57,973 nucleotides of DNA from Pseudomonadota bacterium (GTDB lineage Bacteria; Desulfobacterota; Desulfovibrionia; Desulfovibrionales; Desulfovibrionaceae): the NCBI GenBank assembly GCA_023399375.1, contig JAEWPX010000163.1, forward strand, positions 1-57,973, read 5' to 3'. Shown piece by piece: positions 8,491 to 16,287 of the stretch (the stretch's first letter is position 1; every line of letters starts with the position of its first letter). The translations under genes and the position numbers were made by a program. The notes under the pieces are model-generated. The model saw only the letters and a list, made by a program, of their open reading frames with translations. It ran no database searches and was not told where the DNA came from.

Positions 8491-9716
8491 CCGTGCTCCT
8501 GTTGTCCCTGCTGCTCGTGGCCCTGTTCTGGTACGACGCCTGGCTGTGGCTTTCGTTCCTGTTCGCCGGCGGTCCGGGCCGACTCTCGCCGATCGACCGC
8601 AAGGTCCGGGCCCTGGTTCTGCGCCTGGACAACATGTTCATTCCGGTCACGCCGCGCGCCGTAACGACGGCGGTGCTCGGGCTGGCCGTTGGCGGCGGGA
8701 TCGTGGGCTTTCTCTTGCCTTCGGCGGCCACGCAACTCGAACGCCATGCCATCGAGCAGGCCGTGCAGCGCAACCGGGACGGCGACTACGACGGCGCGCT
8801 GGCCGCCCTGTCCCGCTACCAGTCCTCGGCCTCGGCCCTGGCCCACAACGAGATGGGCGTGGCCTATCTGGCCACTGGCAACCTTGATCTGGCCGAGAAA
8901 TCCTTTGCCAGGGCCGTGGCGCTGGCCCCCAACTACGCCAAGGGGCAGGCGAATCTGGCCACGGTTTACGGCCTTCGCGGCGAAAAGGAAAAGGAGGCGT
9001 TCGCCCTGTCCCGGGCCAGGGCCGTGGAGCGGCTGCCGTTGCCCACGGCCGATCTCTATCCGCCGCCCCAGGGCCTTTTTTCCCACCTGCTGCTGCGCCT
9101 TTTTTGCCTGGCGGTCTTCGCCTGGGCCGCCTGGCGCTTGCCGGAACTGGGCATCGCCCTCCTGCGGCGGCGGCGGGCCGGGCAGTTCGAGAGCCAGCTC
9201 GCCGACGGCCTGGTCATGACCGCCAACGCCCTGCGGGCCGGCTTCAGCCTGCTCCAGGCCCTGGACCTCACGGCGCAAAAGGCCCCCGCGCCCCTGTCCC
9301 AGGAGTTCGGGCTGCTGCTCAAGGAGCACCGCCTGGGCGCGGACCTGAATGATGCCCTGCGGCACCTGGCCGAACGGGTGGATTCGCCCGACTCCCGCAT
9401 TTTTTCCAATTCCGTCGTCATCCTGCGGGAGACCGGCGGCAACCTGACGGAAATCTTCGACACCCTGGCCGCGACCATCCAGGAGCGCAAGCGCGTCATG
9501 AAAAAAATCCGGGCCATGACCGCCGAAGGCGAGACCCAGGCCTATTTCCTGGCCGCCCTGCCGGTGGTGCTCGGCATCATCCTCTACCAGCTCGATCCCA
9601 AATCCATTTCGCTTTTCTTCACCACCTTCGGAGGCTGGCTCATGCTCCTTTGCATGGCCCTCATGGAAGTCGTGGGGCTTTCGCTCATGCTGCGCATCGT
9701 CAAGGTGAAGGTCTAG
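8487..9716 (+). CDS. tadB: TadB inner-membrane platform protein with inserted TPR domain
   Basis: 409 residues. The C-terminal half is a T2SSF platform domain (about 235-350) followed by two membrane helices (about 350-370 and 380-402). The N-terminal half has helices at about 3-22 and 58-78, then an insertion (about 88-185) with at least two TPR-like units (GDYDGALAALSRY; MGVAYLATGNLDLAEKSFARA), then a helix at about 200-222. The basic loop 31-48 should be cytoplasmic, which puts the TPR insertion in the periplasm and the T2SSF domain in the cytoplasm. TadB proteins are usually about 300 residues without a TPR. ATGA overlap with tadA. Confidence 0.88.
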   Translation: MTVLLLSLLLVALFWYDAWLWLSFLFAGGPGRLSPIDRKVRALVLRLDNMFIPVTPRAVTTAVLGLAVGGGIVGFLLPSAATQLERHAIEQAVQRNRDGDYDGALAALSRYQSSASALAHNEMGVAYLATGNLDLAEKSFARAVALAPNYAKGQANLATVYGLRGEKEKEAFALSRARAVERLPLPTADLYPPPQGLFSHLLLRLFCLAVFAWAAWRLPELGIALLRRRRAGQFESQLADGLVMTANALRAGFSLLQALDLTAQKAPAPLSQEFGLLLKEHRLGADLNDALRHLAERVDSPDSRIFSNSVVILRETGGNLTEIFDTLAATIQERKRVMKKIRAMTAEGETQAYFLAALPVVLGIILYQLDPKSISLFFTTFGGWLMLLCMALMEVVGLSLMLRIVKVKV

Positions 9717-9725
9717 GGAGGTGCC

Positions 9726-10676
9726 ATGGGCCCGAGTTTTCGCCTGATGCCCGCACGCCTCGCACCGGCCGCCCTGGCGGTCCTTATCGGGCTGGCCCCG
9801 TTGGCCCGGACGCGACCGGCGGCCGCTGAAAACGCCCTCACCCGGGCCGCCGAGCGCGGGGTGCGTTCCGCCGGCGGCAAGACCGGCCGCGAGGACCAGG
9901 GCACGCCGCGCGTGGAAATCAAGGACACGCCCCAGGGGCAGCTTCTGGTGCCGGTCGCGCCCAAGGCCGCCCCGTCCAAGCGAAACGCCCCCAAGACGGC
10001 CGAGGGGCCAAAAGGCCAGACAATCCCTGGCCAGCAAGCGCCCGGCAACGCGACCATCCCTCCCCTGGCCGCGCCCGAGCGCCAGTCCGCCCCCCAATCC
10101 CAGGCCATCGAGGCGCAAAGTGCGGCCCAACAACAGGTGATCACCAGCCAGAAAACGCCCGCCGCAAAGGCCATCGAGGCTCAGGAATCGCCGCAGCGCC
10201 AGCGAATCGAGGCCACGTCAGCGGCGGGGCAACAGAAGATCGAGGCCCGAAAAGCCGCCGACAAACAGGACATCGAGGCCCAAAAGGCTGCGCCCGGCCA
10301 GAAAATCGAGGCGCTTAAGGCCCCCGAGGCCAAAGTCATCAAGGGAGAGCAGGCGGCCGCGGCCCAGACGGTCCAGGCCCAGGGAATCAACGCCCAGGCC
10401 GGTCCGCAAAGCCAAACAGCCCCCCAGGCCCAGGGCACGCCCGCTGCCCAGGGGATCGCGGCCCAAAAAGCGCCGGCCGCGCAGCAAAGCAAGGCCCAGG
10501 ACAAGCCCAAGTCCCAGGAAATCAAAGCCCAGGACAAGCCCGAAGCTCAGGAAATCGAAAAGCAGGACACGCCCGAGGCCAAGGACGCGCCCGACGCCCA
10601 GAAGATCGACGCCAAGGACGCCGCCAAACAGCAAAGCATCAAGAAGCAAAGCGCCCCGAAAATGCAGAAGTTCTGA
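9726..10676 (+). CDS. Exported protein of 11-residue repeats, function unknown
   Basis: 316 residues. The N-terminus has a signal peptide (hydrophobic stretch at 11-28, likely cleavage after PAAA near 34). From residue 99 to 314 the protein is almost entirely an 11-residue repeat of form x-I-E-A-Q-x-A-A-x-x-Q. It is rich in Gln, Ala, Lys and Pro and has no Cys, Trp or other globular signature. Hendecad repeats form right-handed coiled coils or LEA-like amphipathic helices; the many prolines suggest an extended, flexible rod instead. It lies between tadB and the thioredoxin-fold lipoprotein, 9 nt after tadB, so it is probably a periplasmic or surface part of the same apparatus. I do not recognise a family. 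Confidence 0.75.
   Translation: MGPSFRLMPARLAPAALAVLIGLAPLARTRPAAAENALTRAAERGVRSAGGKTGREDQGTPRVEIKDTPQGQLLVPVAPKAAPSKRNAPKTAEGPKGQTIPGQQAPGNATIPPLAAPERQSAPQSQAIEAQSAAQQQVITSQKTPAAKAIEAQESPQRQRIEATSAAGQQKIEARKAADKQDIEAQKAAPGQKIEALKAPEAKVIKGEQAAAAQTVQAQGINAQAGPQSQTAPQAQGTPAAQGIAAQKAPAAQQSKAQDKPKSQEIKAQDKPEAQEIEKQDTPEAKDAPDAQKIDAKDAAKQQSIKKQSAPKMQKF
10020..10667 (+). repeat. Coding repeat, 33-bp (11-codon) units
   Basis: Units run in phase from residue 99 to 314 of the preceding protein. Eight consecutive 11-mers occupy residues 127-214 (for example AIEAQSAAQQQ, KIEARKAADKQ, DIEAQKAAPGQ). Further units stand at 99-120, 215-236, 243-286 and 293-314. Three 6-residue partial units (SAPQSQ 121-126, GTPAAQ 237-242, DAPDAQ 287-292) interrupt the phase in a regular way. 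The array looks like tandem duplication followed by divergence. Confidence 0.85.
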
Positions 10677-10747
10677 CAAGCGCCGCCAGTCGTCGGACCT
10701 GGCCGCGCCCTGCGACGATAACGAAACCACGTGCCAAGGAGTATCTC

Positions 10748-11260
10748 ATGCCGCGCCCCGCGAAACCGAACCTTGTCGGCCTGCTCGCCGTCTGCGCCGT
10801 CTGCCTCCTGTGCGCCTGCGCCCGCAAGGCCCCGCCGCCGGACATCGTCCAGGTGACCGCCGAAAACTACGCCGCGGAAGTGCTGGGCGAACCCGGACCG
10901 ACCCTGCTGCTCTTCCACAACCCCCAGGCGCCCCAATCAGAGGAGATGTACAAGCTCCTCGGCTGGCTGGCCCAGACCTACAAGGGACAGCTCAAATTCT
11001 GCGTCTTCGCCTGGGATACCAGCGCCGATCCCGCGCCATACCGCCTGGAGATGCTCCCCACCCTGGTCATCTTCCGCAACGGCTGGGAGATCGACCGCAT
11101 GCGGGGTATTCCCGCCACAATGGAGGAGCGCAGGGAACTTCCCGACAACCTCGAATTGTGGCTGCTGCGCACCGGGCTCGACCGCACCTACGACCCGCGT
11201 TTCCAGGCCCAGTTCAACTACCGCTTCAACAACGGCGCCACGCTGCAGGTCAGCAACTAG
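10748..11260 (+). CDS. Thioredoxin-fold lipoprotein lacking the CXXC site
   Basis: 170 residues. The signal peptide ends in a lipobox with Cys24 (LCAC). The following 110 residues show a thioredoxin pattern: strand PTLLLFHNPQAPQSEEM where WCGPC would be expected, helix YKLLGWLAQTYKG, strand LKFCVFAWD, and the cis-proline strand EMLPTLVIFRNG. Both redox cysteines are missing, so a non-redox binding or scaffold role is more likely than disulfide chemistry. A C-terminal tail ends in FNYRFNNGATL. It sits inside the Tad cluster, 25 nt before the second ATPase gene. Confidence 0.78.
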   Translation: MPRPAKPNLVGLLAVCAVCLLCACARKAPPPDIVQVTAENYAAEVLGEPGPTLLLFHNPQAPQSEEMYKLLGWLAQTYKGQLKFCVFAWDTSADPAPYRLEMLPTLVIFRNGWEIDRMRGIPATMEERRELPDNLELWLLRTGLDRTYDPRFQAQFNYRFNNGATLQVSN

Positions 11261-11285
11261 CCCGGCCGGAAGGAATGCGAGCGAC

Positions 11286-13019
11286 ATGGCCGATCCCGAA
11301 ATCAGACGTCGGCTCGACGAGCGCCTGAAACGGGCGCTTTCCCAGCGCGGCCTGCCGCCCGAGGCCCTCGACGCCGGCGCGGGCGCGCCCGAGGGGACGC
11401 TCGTCAGCGACCGGCTGCTCTCCGAAGGCCGGCTCGCGCCCCAGGCCGTCAACGACGTCCTGCGCGAGGTCTTCGGCGTGGAGGCCATCGACCCGTCCAT
11501 GGTGGCGGTGGACCCCGAATTCGCCCGGGCGGCCCGGACGCTCTTCCCTCGCGACGCGGCCGTGGCCTTTGCCGCCGTGCCCTTGCGCTTCGAGCGCGGG
11601 CAGGCCCACGTGGTCATGGCCATTCCCGACGACGCGGCGAGCCTGGCCGGCATCGAGCACCTGCTCGGCGCCCGCGTCACACCCTACGTCTGCCATGGCC
11701 AGGGCCTTACCCGGGCCATCGAGGCCCTGTACCGCGACCCGCCAGGCCCCGAGGAAACCCCCTCGGCGGACATGGAGGCACAGGCGGCGCGCGCGGCCAA
11801 GGCCGTGGCCCGCATTGCCGCCGACCACGTCCGCTTGCGCGATCCGGCCGAGGACCCGGAAGTGACGGCGCTCGTGCGCGCGGTCATGGACGGCCTCGCC
11901 GGAACGGGCGGCGGCGGATCGACCTCGGACATCCACCTGGAGCCGGGAAGCGGCTCCTGGCGCATCCGGGCCCGGCGCGACGGAATGCTCCAGGACGCCC
12001 TGCCCCTGCCGCCGCTTCTCGGCGCGGCCCTGGCCAGGCGGCTGATGCTCCTTTCGGGCATGGACCCGGACCAGGCCGCACTGCCCCAGGACGGAGCCAT
12101 CGACATCACCCTGGCCGCAGCCCGGCCCATGGACATGCGCGTGTCGGCCCTGCCGGCGCTTTACGGCCAGAAGATCGTGCTGCGGTTGCTCGACAAGGGC
12201 AAAAAGAGCCTGACCCTGGCCGACCTGGACATGGACCCGGCCGAGGAAGGACCCGTCCGCGCCGCCCTGGACGCCCCCAACGGCCTGCTGCTGGTCACGG
12301 GGCCCACGGGCTCGGGCAAGACCACCAGCCTCTACGCCTTTCTCGACCGGCTCAACCGGCCCGAGGTCAACATCCTCACGGCCGAGGACCCCGTCGAATA
12401 CAAGCTTGCGGGCGCGACCCAGGTCCCCTGCGATTCCGAGGCGGGCATGACCTTTGCCAAGGCCATGCGCGCCTTCCTGCGCCAGGACCCGGACATCATC
12501 ATGGTCGGCGAGATTCGGGACGCCGAGACCGCCGATTTCGCCGTCAAAGCGGCGCTGACCGGCCACCTCGTCCTGTCCACCCTGCACACGAACGACGCCC
12601 CGGGCGCGGTCAGCCGGCTGCGCAACATGGGCGTGGCCCCGCATCAGCTGCTGGCCACACGGATCACGGTCATGGCCCAGCGCCTGGTGCGCCGCCTGTG
12701 TCCGCGCTGCCGCCGGGAAACGCCCGCGCCGCGCGCATTTCCGGAGCTCGACGCCCTGCCGGCCGGGACCGTCTTCTACGAGGCCGCCGGCTGCCCCGCC
12801 TGCCACGGCACGGGCTACAGCGGCAGGCTCGGCGTCTACGAGGTGTTCGCCATGAACGGGGACATGGAACGGCTGGTCCTCGGCGGCGCGAGCGCCGTGG
12901 AACTGCGCCGCGCGGCCGAGGCCGCCGGCATGGGGAGCCTTCGCGCCTCGGCCCTGTCCCGGCTGGCCCGGGGCCAGACCACGGCGGCGGAAGTGCTGCG
13001 GGTCACCGTCGAAGCCTGA
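11286..13019 (+). CDS. Second motor: GspE/PilB-type secretion ATPase
   Basis: 577 residues with the full GspE/PilB layout. Residues 1-160 are an N-terminal T2SSE-like domain. They are followed by the NTPase core with GPTGSGKTTSLYAF (about 339), the Asp box TAEDPVEYKL, Walker B DPDIIMVGEIRD, the His box LSTLHTNDA, and a tetracysteine zinc module (CPRC ... CPAC, from about 472). It is a different ATPase subfamily from TadA, and both lie in one operon-like run. Such ATPases drive type II secretion or type IVa pilus assembly. The next gene is tadC, so the two may form a motor/platform pair. A CpaF-like origin is excluded by the zinc module. Confidence 0.92.
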   Translation: MADPEIRRRLDERLKRALSQRGLPPEALDAGAGAPEGTLVSDRLLSEGRLAPQAVNDVLREVFGVEAIDPSMVAVDPEFARAARTLFPRDAAVAFAAVPLRFERGQAHVVMAIPDDAASLAGIEHLLGARVTPYVCHGQGLTRAIEALYRDPPGPEETPSADMEAQAARAAKAVARIAADHVRLRDPAEDPEVTALVRAVMDGLAGTGGGGSTSDIHLEPGSGSWRIRARRDGMLQDALPLPPLLGAALARRLMLLSGMDPDQAALPQDGAIDITLAAARPMDMRVSALPALYGQKIVLRLLDKGKKSLTLADLDMDPAEEGPVRAALDAPNGLLLVTGPTGSGKTTSLYAFLDRLNRPEVNILTAEDPVEYKLAGATQVPCDSEAGMTFAKAMRAFLRQDPDIIMVGEIRDAETADFAVKAALTGHLVLSTLHTNDAPGAVSRLRNMGVAPHQLLATRITVMAQRLVRRLCPRCRRETPAPRAFPELDALPAGTVFYEAAGCPACHGTGYSGRLGVYEVFAMNGDMERLVLGGASAVELRRAAEAAGMGSLRASALSRLARGQTTAAEVLRVTVEA

Positions 13020-13033
13020 AGAGAGGAAAACGC

Positions 13034-13921
13034 ATGGACGTCTTTTTGCTCAAGGATCTTGGGCTGCTGCTTTTCACTATCGGCATCGGCGGCGCGGTCT
13101 GGGCACTGTTGCCGCGCGGGCGCGGCAAGATCGTGGAACGGAAGGGCGCGGCCGACCGCGTGGACGCCCTGCTCGGCGAAAGCGCCGGCTTGGCCGCCCT
13201 GCTACGCCCGGGCTACGCCTTTCTCGAACCCCTGGCCGCCCGCCTGACGCCGCCCGGCTACAAGGCGCGCCTGGCCCGCTACCTGACCACGGCCGGCATC
13301 GACCGCATCCTTGCGCCGGAGGCCTTCGTGTCCTTCCAGGCGGCCATGCTCGTCATCTTCTGCCTGCTCGGCCTGGCCCTGCAGGCCAAGGCCTCCACGG
13401 TCCTGCTCTTCGGGGCCATGGGCCTGCTGTACCCCTATTGGTGGCTCTACGACAAAAAGAACCTGCGCCAGAAGAACATCACCCGCTCCATGCCCGACGT
13501 GGTGGACATGCTGGCCCTGTCCACGGCGGCCGGCCTGGATTTCCAGGCCGGCATCAAGCGCATCCGCGACCTCGCCTCGGGACGCGACCCCTTCGTGGCC
13601 GAACTGGCCCTGGTCCACCACAACGTGACGCTCGGCATGTCCATGGAGGACGCGCTGACCCTCATGGCCGCGCGGGTGGACACCCCGGAGATGCATTCGT
13701 TTTCCTCCATCCTGGTCCAGGCCCAGAAAATGGGCTCGTCCATCGCCGACATCCTCAAGGACCAGGCGGCGCGCATGCGCCAGGACCGCTTCCTGGCCGC
13801 CGAGCGGGCCGGGGCCGTGGCCGCCCAGAAGCTGCTGCTGCCCATGGTGCTCTTTCTCTTCCCCATCATCTTCGGCGTGGTCTTCGGCCCTTTTATCCTG
13901 AAATTTCTCTACAACCGCTAA
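13034..13921 (+). CDS. tadC: TadC inner-membrane platform protein
   Basis: 295 residues from ATG 13034, with GAGAGGAAAA just upstream. The protein has a helix at 5-25, two more helices (about 96-115 and 117-137), a T2SSF domain (about 150-265; MPDVVDMLALSTAAGLDFQA) and a C-terminal helix (LLPMVLFLFPIIFGVVF). TadC partners TadB as the platform that couples the ATPase to the growing fibre. Here it is separated from tadB by three genes and placed directly behind the GspE-type ATPase. Confidence 0.9.
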   Translation: MDVFLLKDLGLLLFTIGIGGAVWALLPRGRGKIVERKGAADRVDALLGESAGLAALLRPGYAFLEPLAARLTPPGYKARLARYLTTAGIDRILAPEAFVSFQAAMLVIFCLLGLALQAKASTVLLFGAMGLLYPYWWLYDKKNLRQKNITRSMPDVVDMLALSTAAGLDFQAGIKRIRDLASGRDPFVAELALVHHNVTLGMSMEDALTLMAARVDTPEMHSFSSILVQAQKMGSSIADILKDQAARMRQDRFLAAERAGAVAAQKLLLPMVLFLFPIIFGVVFGPFILKFLYNR

Positions 13922-13957
13922 CCCGGTTCTCCAGGGAACCGGCTTGGGCCCAAGGCG

Positions 13958-15361
13958 ATGATCGTCACTCTTCGCATCGAACGCGACGGCGCGGTTGTTG
14001 AGACCCTGACCCTCGGTCCCGGCGAGCACGGCATCGGTCGCGCCCCGGACAACGCCGTGGTTCTGGCCGATGGGGCCGTGTCCTCCCGGCACGCCCTGCT
14101 GCGCGTAAAGGAAACCGAAGCGGAACTCCTGGACCAGGGAAGCCTCAACGGCACGTTCGTGGATGGCGAGAAGGTCGCCAGGACGACCTTCACCCGCGCC
14201 GCGACGGCCGACATCTGCGCTTTTCGGCTGGTGTTCTCGGCCAAGGCCGCCCCGAGAAAGCGCTTCGCCCCGCCATCCGGGCGCGGCCTGGGCACCCGGC
14301 CCGCGATCCTGCTGGCCACGGCCGCCCTGGCGCTGTGCGCCTTCCTGGCGGCCTGGATCCCGGCCGAGCGCAGCCTAAGCGCCTTCGTCAGGACCGAGGC
14401 CTTGCAGCGCGGGGCGCTCTTGGCGCGTTCCCTGGCCGAGGCAAACGTCGTCCCTTTGCAGGCGAAGCTCCTCGACCAGTTGCGCACCGCATCCGTCGCG
14501 TCCGAGGACGACGTGCGCCAGGCCATCGTGACCGACCCCTACGGCAAGGTCCTGGCCCCGGCCCAGGACCTGGGGAGGATCCTGGACGATCCCCAGGTCA
14601 ACAAGGCGACCAAGGCGCGGGGCCTGAGCCTTTGGACCACCACGGACGGCGACACGGCCCTGGCCTGCCCCATCCGTGAAGGCGATGCCGTGCTCGGTTT
14701 GGCCCTGGTTTTTTTCAAACCCGGCCATGCCTTGTCCGGCCCAAGCCGGATGGACGGCGTCCTTTTCGGGCTTCTCGTCGCGGCCCTGGCCTGGGGCGTA
14801 GCGGCCTGGGGACTTGCGCGCCTGACGCTTGGGCCTGTCCGGAGGATGGCCGAGGACATCGGCGTCGCCCTCAAGTCCGGAACCAGCGAACTGCCCGTTG
14901 TCCCCGCCTCCCGGGAAATCGCGGAACTCAAGCGCGCCGTGGAGCGGGCGCTGCTCCTGGTCCCGACCGGCGCGTCCGACCGGAACGCGCAGCCCCAAAC
15001 GCCTGAGGTCCCTGGCGTCACGGCCGCCCCAGCGTCGGATGCGACCCGGGGCGGCCAGCTGCAACCCCAGGAGTCCCGCGCGACCGACGATGCGGCCTGG
15101 TGCCTGCTCGATCTGGCCAGCTACCGACTCACCGCCTGGAGCCAGGCCTTCGCGGCCCATCTGGCCTCCCGGGACATGGTCGCGCCCGTGCATCTGCTCT
15201 CCGCCCTGTCCGATCCGGCCATGTTGGCCGCCCTGGCCGGCGTCGTGGACGACCCGGCCGGGGAGGCCGCGCGACAGGTCGAAAACCGGCCGTTCACGGC
15301 GCGCAAGGAGCCGGGACCGCAACCCGGAACTATCCGCGTTCGCATCACGGAGACCGCATGA
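13958..15361 (+). CDS. FHA-domain membrane sensor protein
   Basis: 467 residues. The cytoplasmic N-terminus is an FHA domain (about 5-92) with conserved GR (27-28), SSRH (42-45) and SLNGTFVDG (62-70), which binds phospho-threonine. A helix (115-134) is followed by a roughly 130-residue extracytoplasmic domain, a second helix (267-288) and a HAMP-like stretch (LTLGPVRRMAEDI). A cytoplasmic tail with no recognised catalytic domain ends the protein. The extracytoplasmic part looks like a sensor domain, so this may link an outside signal to phospho-dependent assembly. The stop overlaps the next start by 4 nt. Confidence 0.85.
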   Translation: MIVTLRIERDGAVVETLTLGPGEHGIGRAPDNAVVLADGAVSSRHALLRVKETEAELLDQGSLNGTFVDGEKVARTTFTRAATADICAFRLVFSAKAAPRKRFAPPSGRGLGTRPAILLATAALALCAFLAAWIPAERSLSAFVRTEALQRGALLARSLAEANVVPLQAKLLDQLRTASVASEDDVRQAIVTDPYGKVLAPAQDLGRILDDPQVNKATKARGLSLWTTTDGDTALACPIREGDAVLGLALVFFKPGHALSGPSRMDGVLFGLLVAALAWGVAAWGLARLTLGPVRRMAEDIGVALKSGTSELPVVPASREIAELKRAVERALLLVPTGASDRNAQPQTPEVPGVTAAPASDATRGGQLQPQESRATDDAAWCLLDLASYRLTAWSQAFAAHLASRDMVAPVHLLSALSDPAMLAALAGVVDDPAGEAARQVENRPFTARKEPGPQPGTIRVRITETA

Positions 15362-16287
15362 CGTCCTCCCAAGACGATCGCACCATCATCCGTCCGCTGT
15401 TCGCGGCGCGCCTGCGGGTGCACGGCCCTTCAGGCCGGACGTTCGAGGTGCCGCTTGCCCCCGGTGTGCTGAGCATCGGGCGCGATCCCGGCTGCGGCCT
15501 GCCCCTGGACCCCGCCGACGTCAGCGTCTCGCGCCGCCACGCGAGCCTTGCCGTGGACGGGGAAACGGTCACCGTCGCGGACTGCGGCAGCACCAACGGC
15601 GTGTTCGTCAACGGGACCAAGGTGGAGCAGGCTGCGCTCGTCCCGGGGGACGAAGTGCGGCTCGGCCAGACGGTCCTCACCATAGAAGCCGCCCCGCTTC
15701 CGGCCGCGCCCGGCCCGGACGCGGCCGGCACGCCGTCCGAAAGCCCGGGACGGCGACTTGTCCCGCGCAAGCCCAAGGCGCGCTTTGTCCTGCTGTCAGC
15801 CATCCTGGCGGCCGGGATCCTCGTTACGGGAATGACGTTTTTTTTCCGGCCGGATGCACCCGTATCACCGCCCACCTCCGCCGGGCGGGAGCAAGAAGCC
15901 GCCGCGCCCGATACCGCGCCGCCGCCGTCCGACAAGCCCACCGCCTCGGCCGAAGAGGTCGAACAGGCAAAGGACCTCACCCGGCAAGGGCTTTTCTTCT
16001 ACAATAACAACCACCTTATCCCCGCCATCGGCGAATGGGAAAAAGCCCTGGCCCTTGATCGGCAAAACGCCCAGGCGGCGAAGTGGCTGGCCAGGGCCGA
16101 AAGCGAACGCGACGGGCTTTTGGACAAGTACTCCCGCGAAGGGGCCCTCGCCCTGAAATACGACCGCGTTGGCGAAGCCAGGGAAGCCTTTCGCCTCGTG
16201 ACCGAATACTGCCGCGCCTCGTCCACGGACGAACGCTGCGCGGACGCCGCCAAACAACTGGCGCAGTTGGAGGGAAAAGCCCCATGA
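15358..16287 (+). CDS. FHA-domain protein with periplasmic TPR-like segment
   Basis: 309 residues. The start overlaps the previous stop as ATGA. The FHA domain spans about 15-112 (SIGRDPGC at 39-46, VSRRHASL, DCGSTNGVFVNG). A short N-terminal tail reads DDRTIIRP, with a threonine at residue 9 of the kind phosphorylated in some FHA proteins; this is inference. A single helix lies at 143-163, then a Pro/Ala-rich linker and a helical region (about 200-309) with TPR-like repeats (GLFFYNNNHLIPAIGEWEKA). The FHA is therefore cytoplasmic and the TPR periplasmic. Confidence 0.85.
   Translation: MTSSQDDRTIIRPLFAARLRVHGPSGRTFEVPLAPGVLSIGRDPGCGLPLDPADVSVSRRHASLAVDGETVTVADCGSTNGVFVNGTKVEQAALVPGDEVRLGQTVLTIEAAPLPAAPGPDAAGTPSESPGRRLVPRKPKARFVLLSAILAAGILVTGMTFFFRPDAPVSPPTSAGREQEAAAPDTAPPPSDKPTASAEEVEQAKDLTRQGLFFYNNNHLIPAIGEWEKALALDRQNAQAAKWLARAESERDGLLDKYSREGALALKYDRVGEAREAFRLVTEYCRASSTDERCADAAKQLAQLEGKAP

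Noticed and set aside
9726..10676. Repeat protein as a CRISPR-like or DNA-level repeat array
   Set aside because: The 33-bp units vary at DNA level and stay in codon phase; the repeat is a protein feature.
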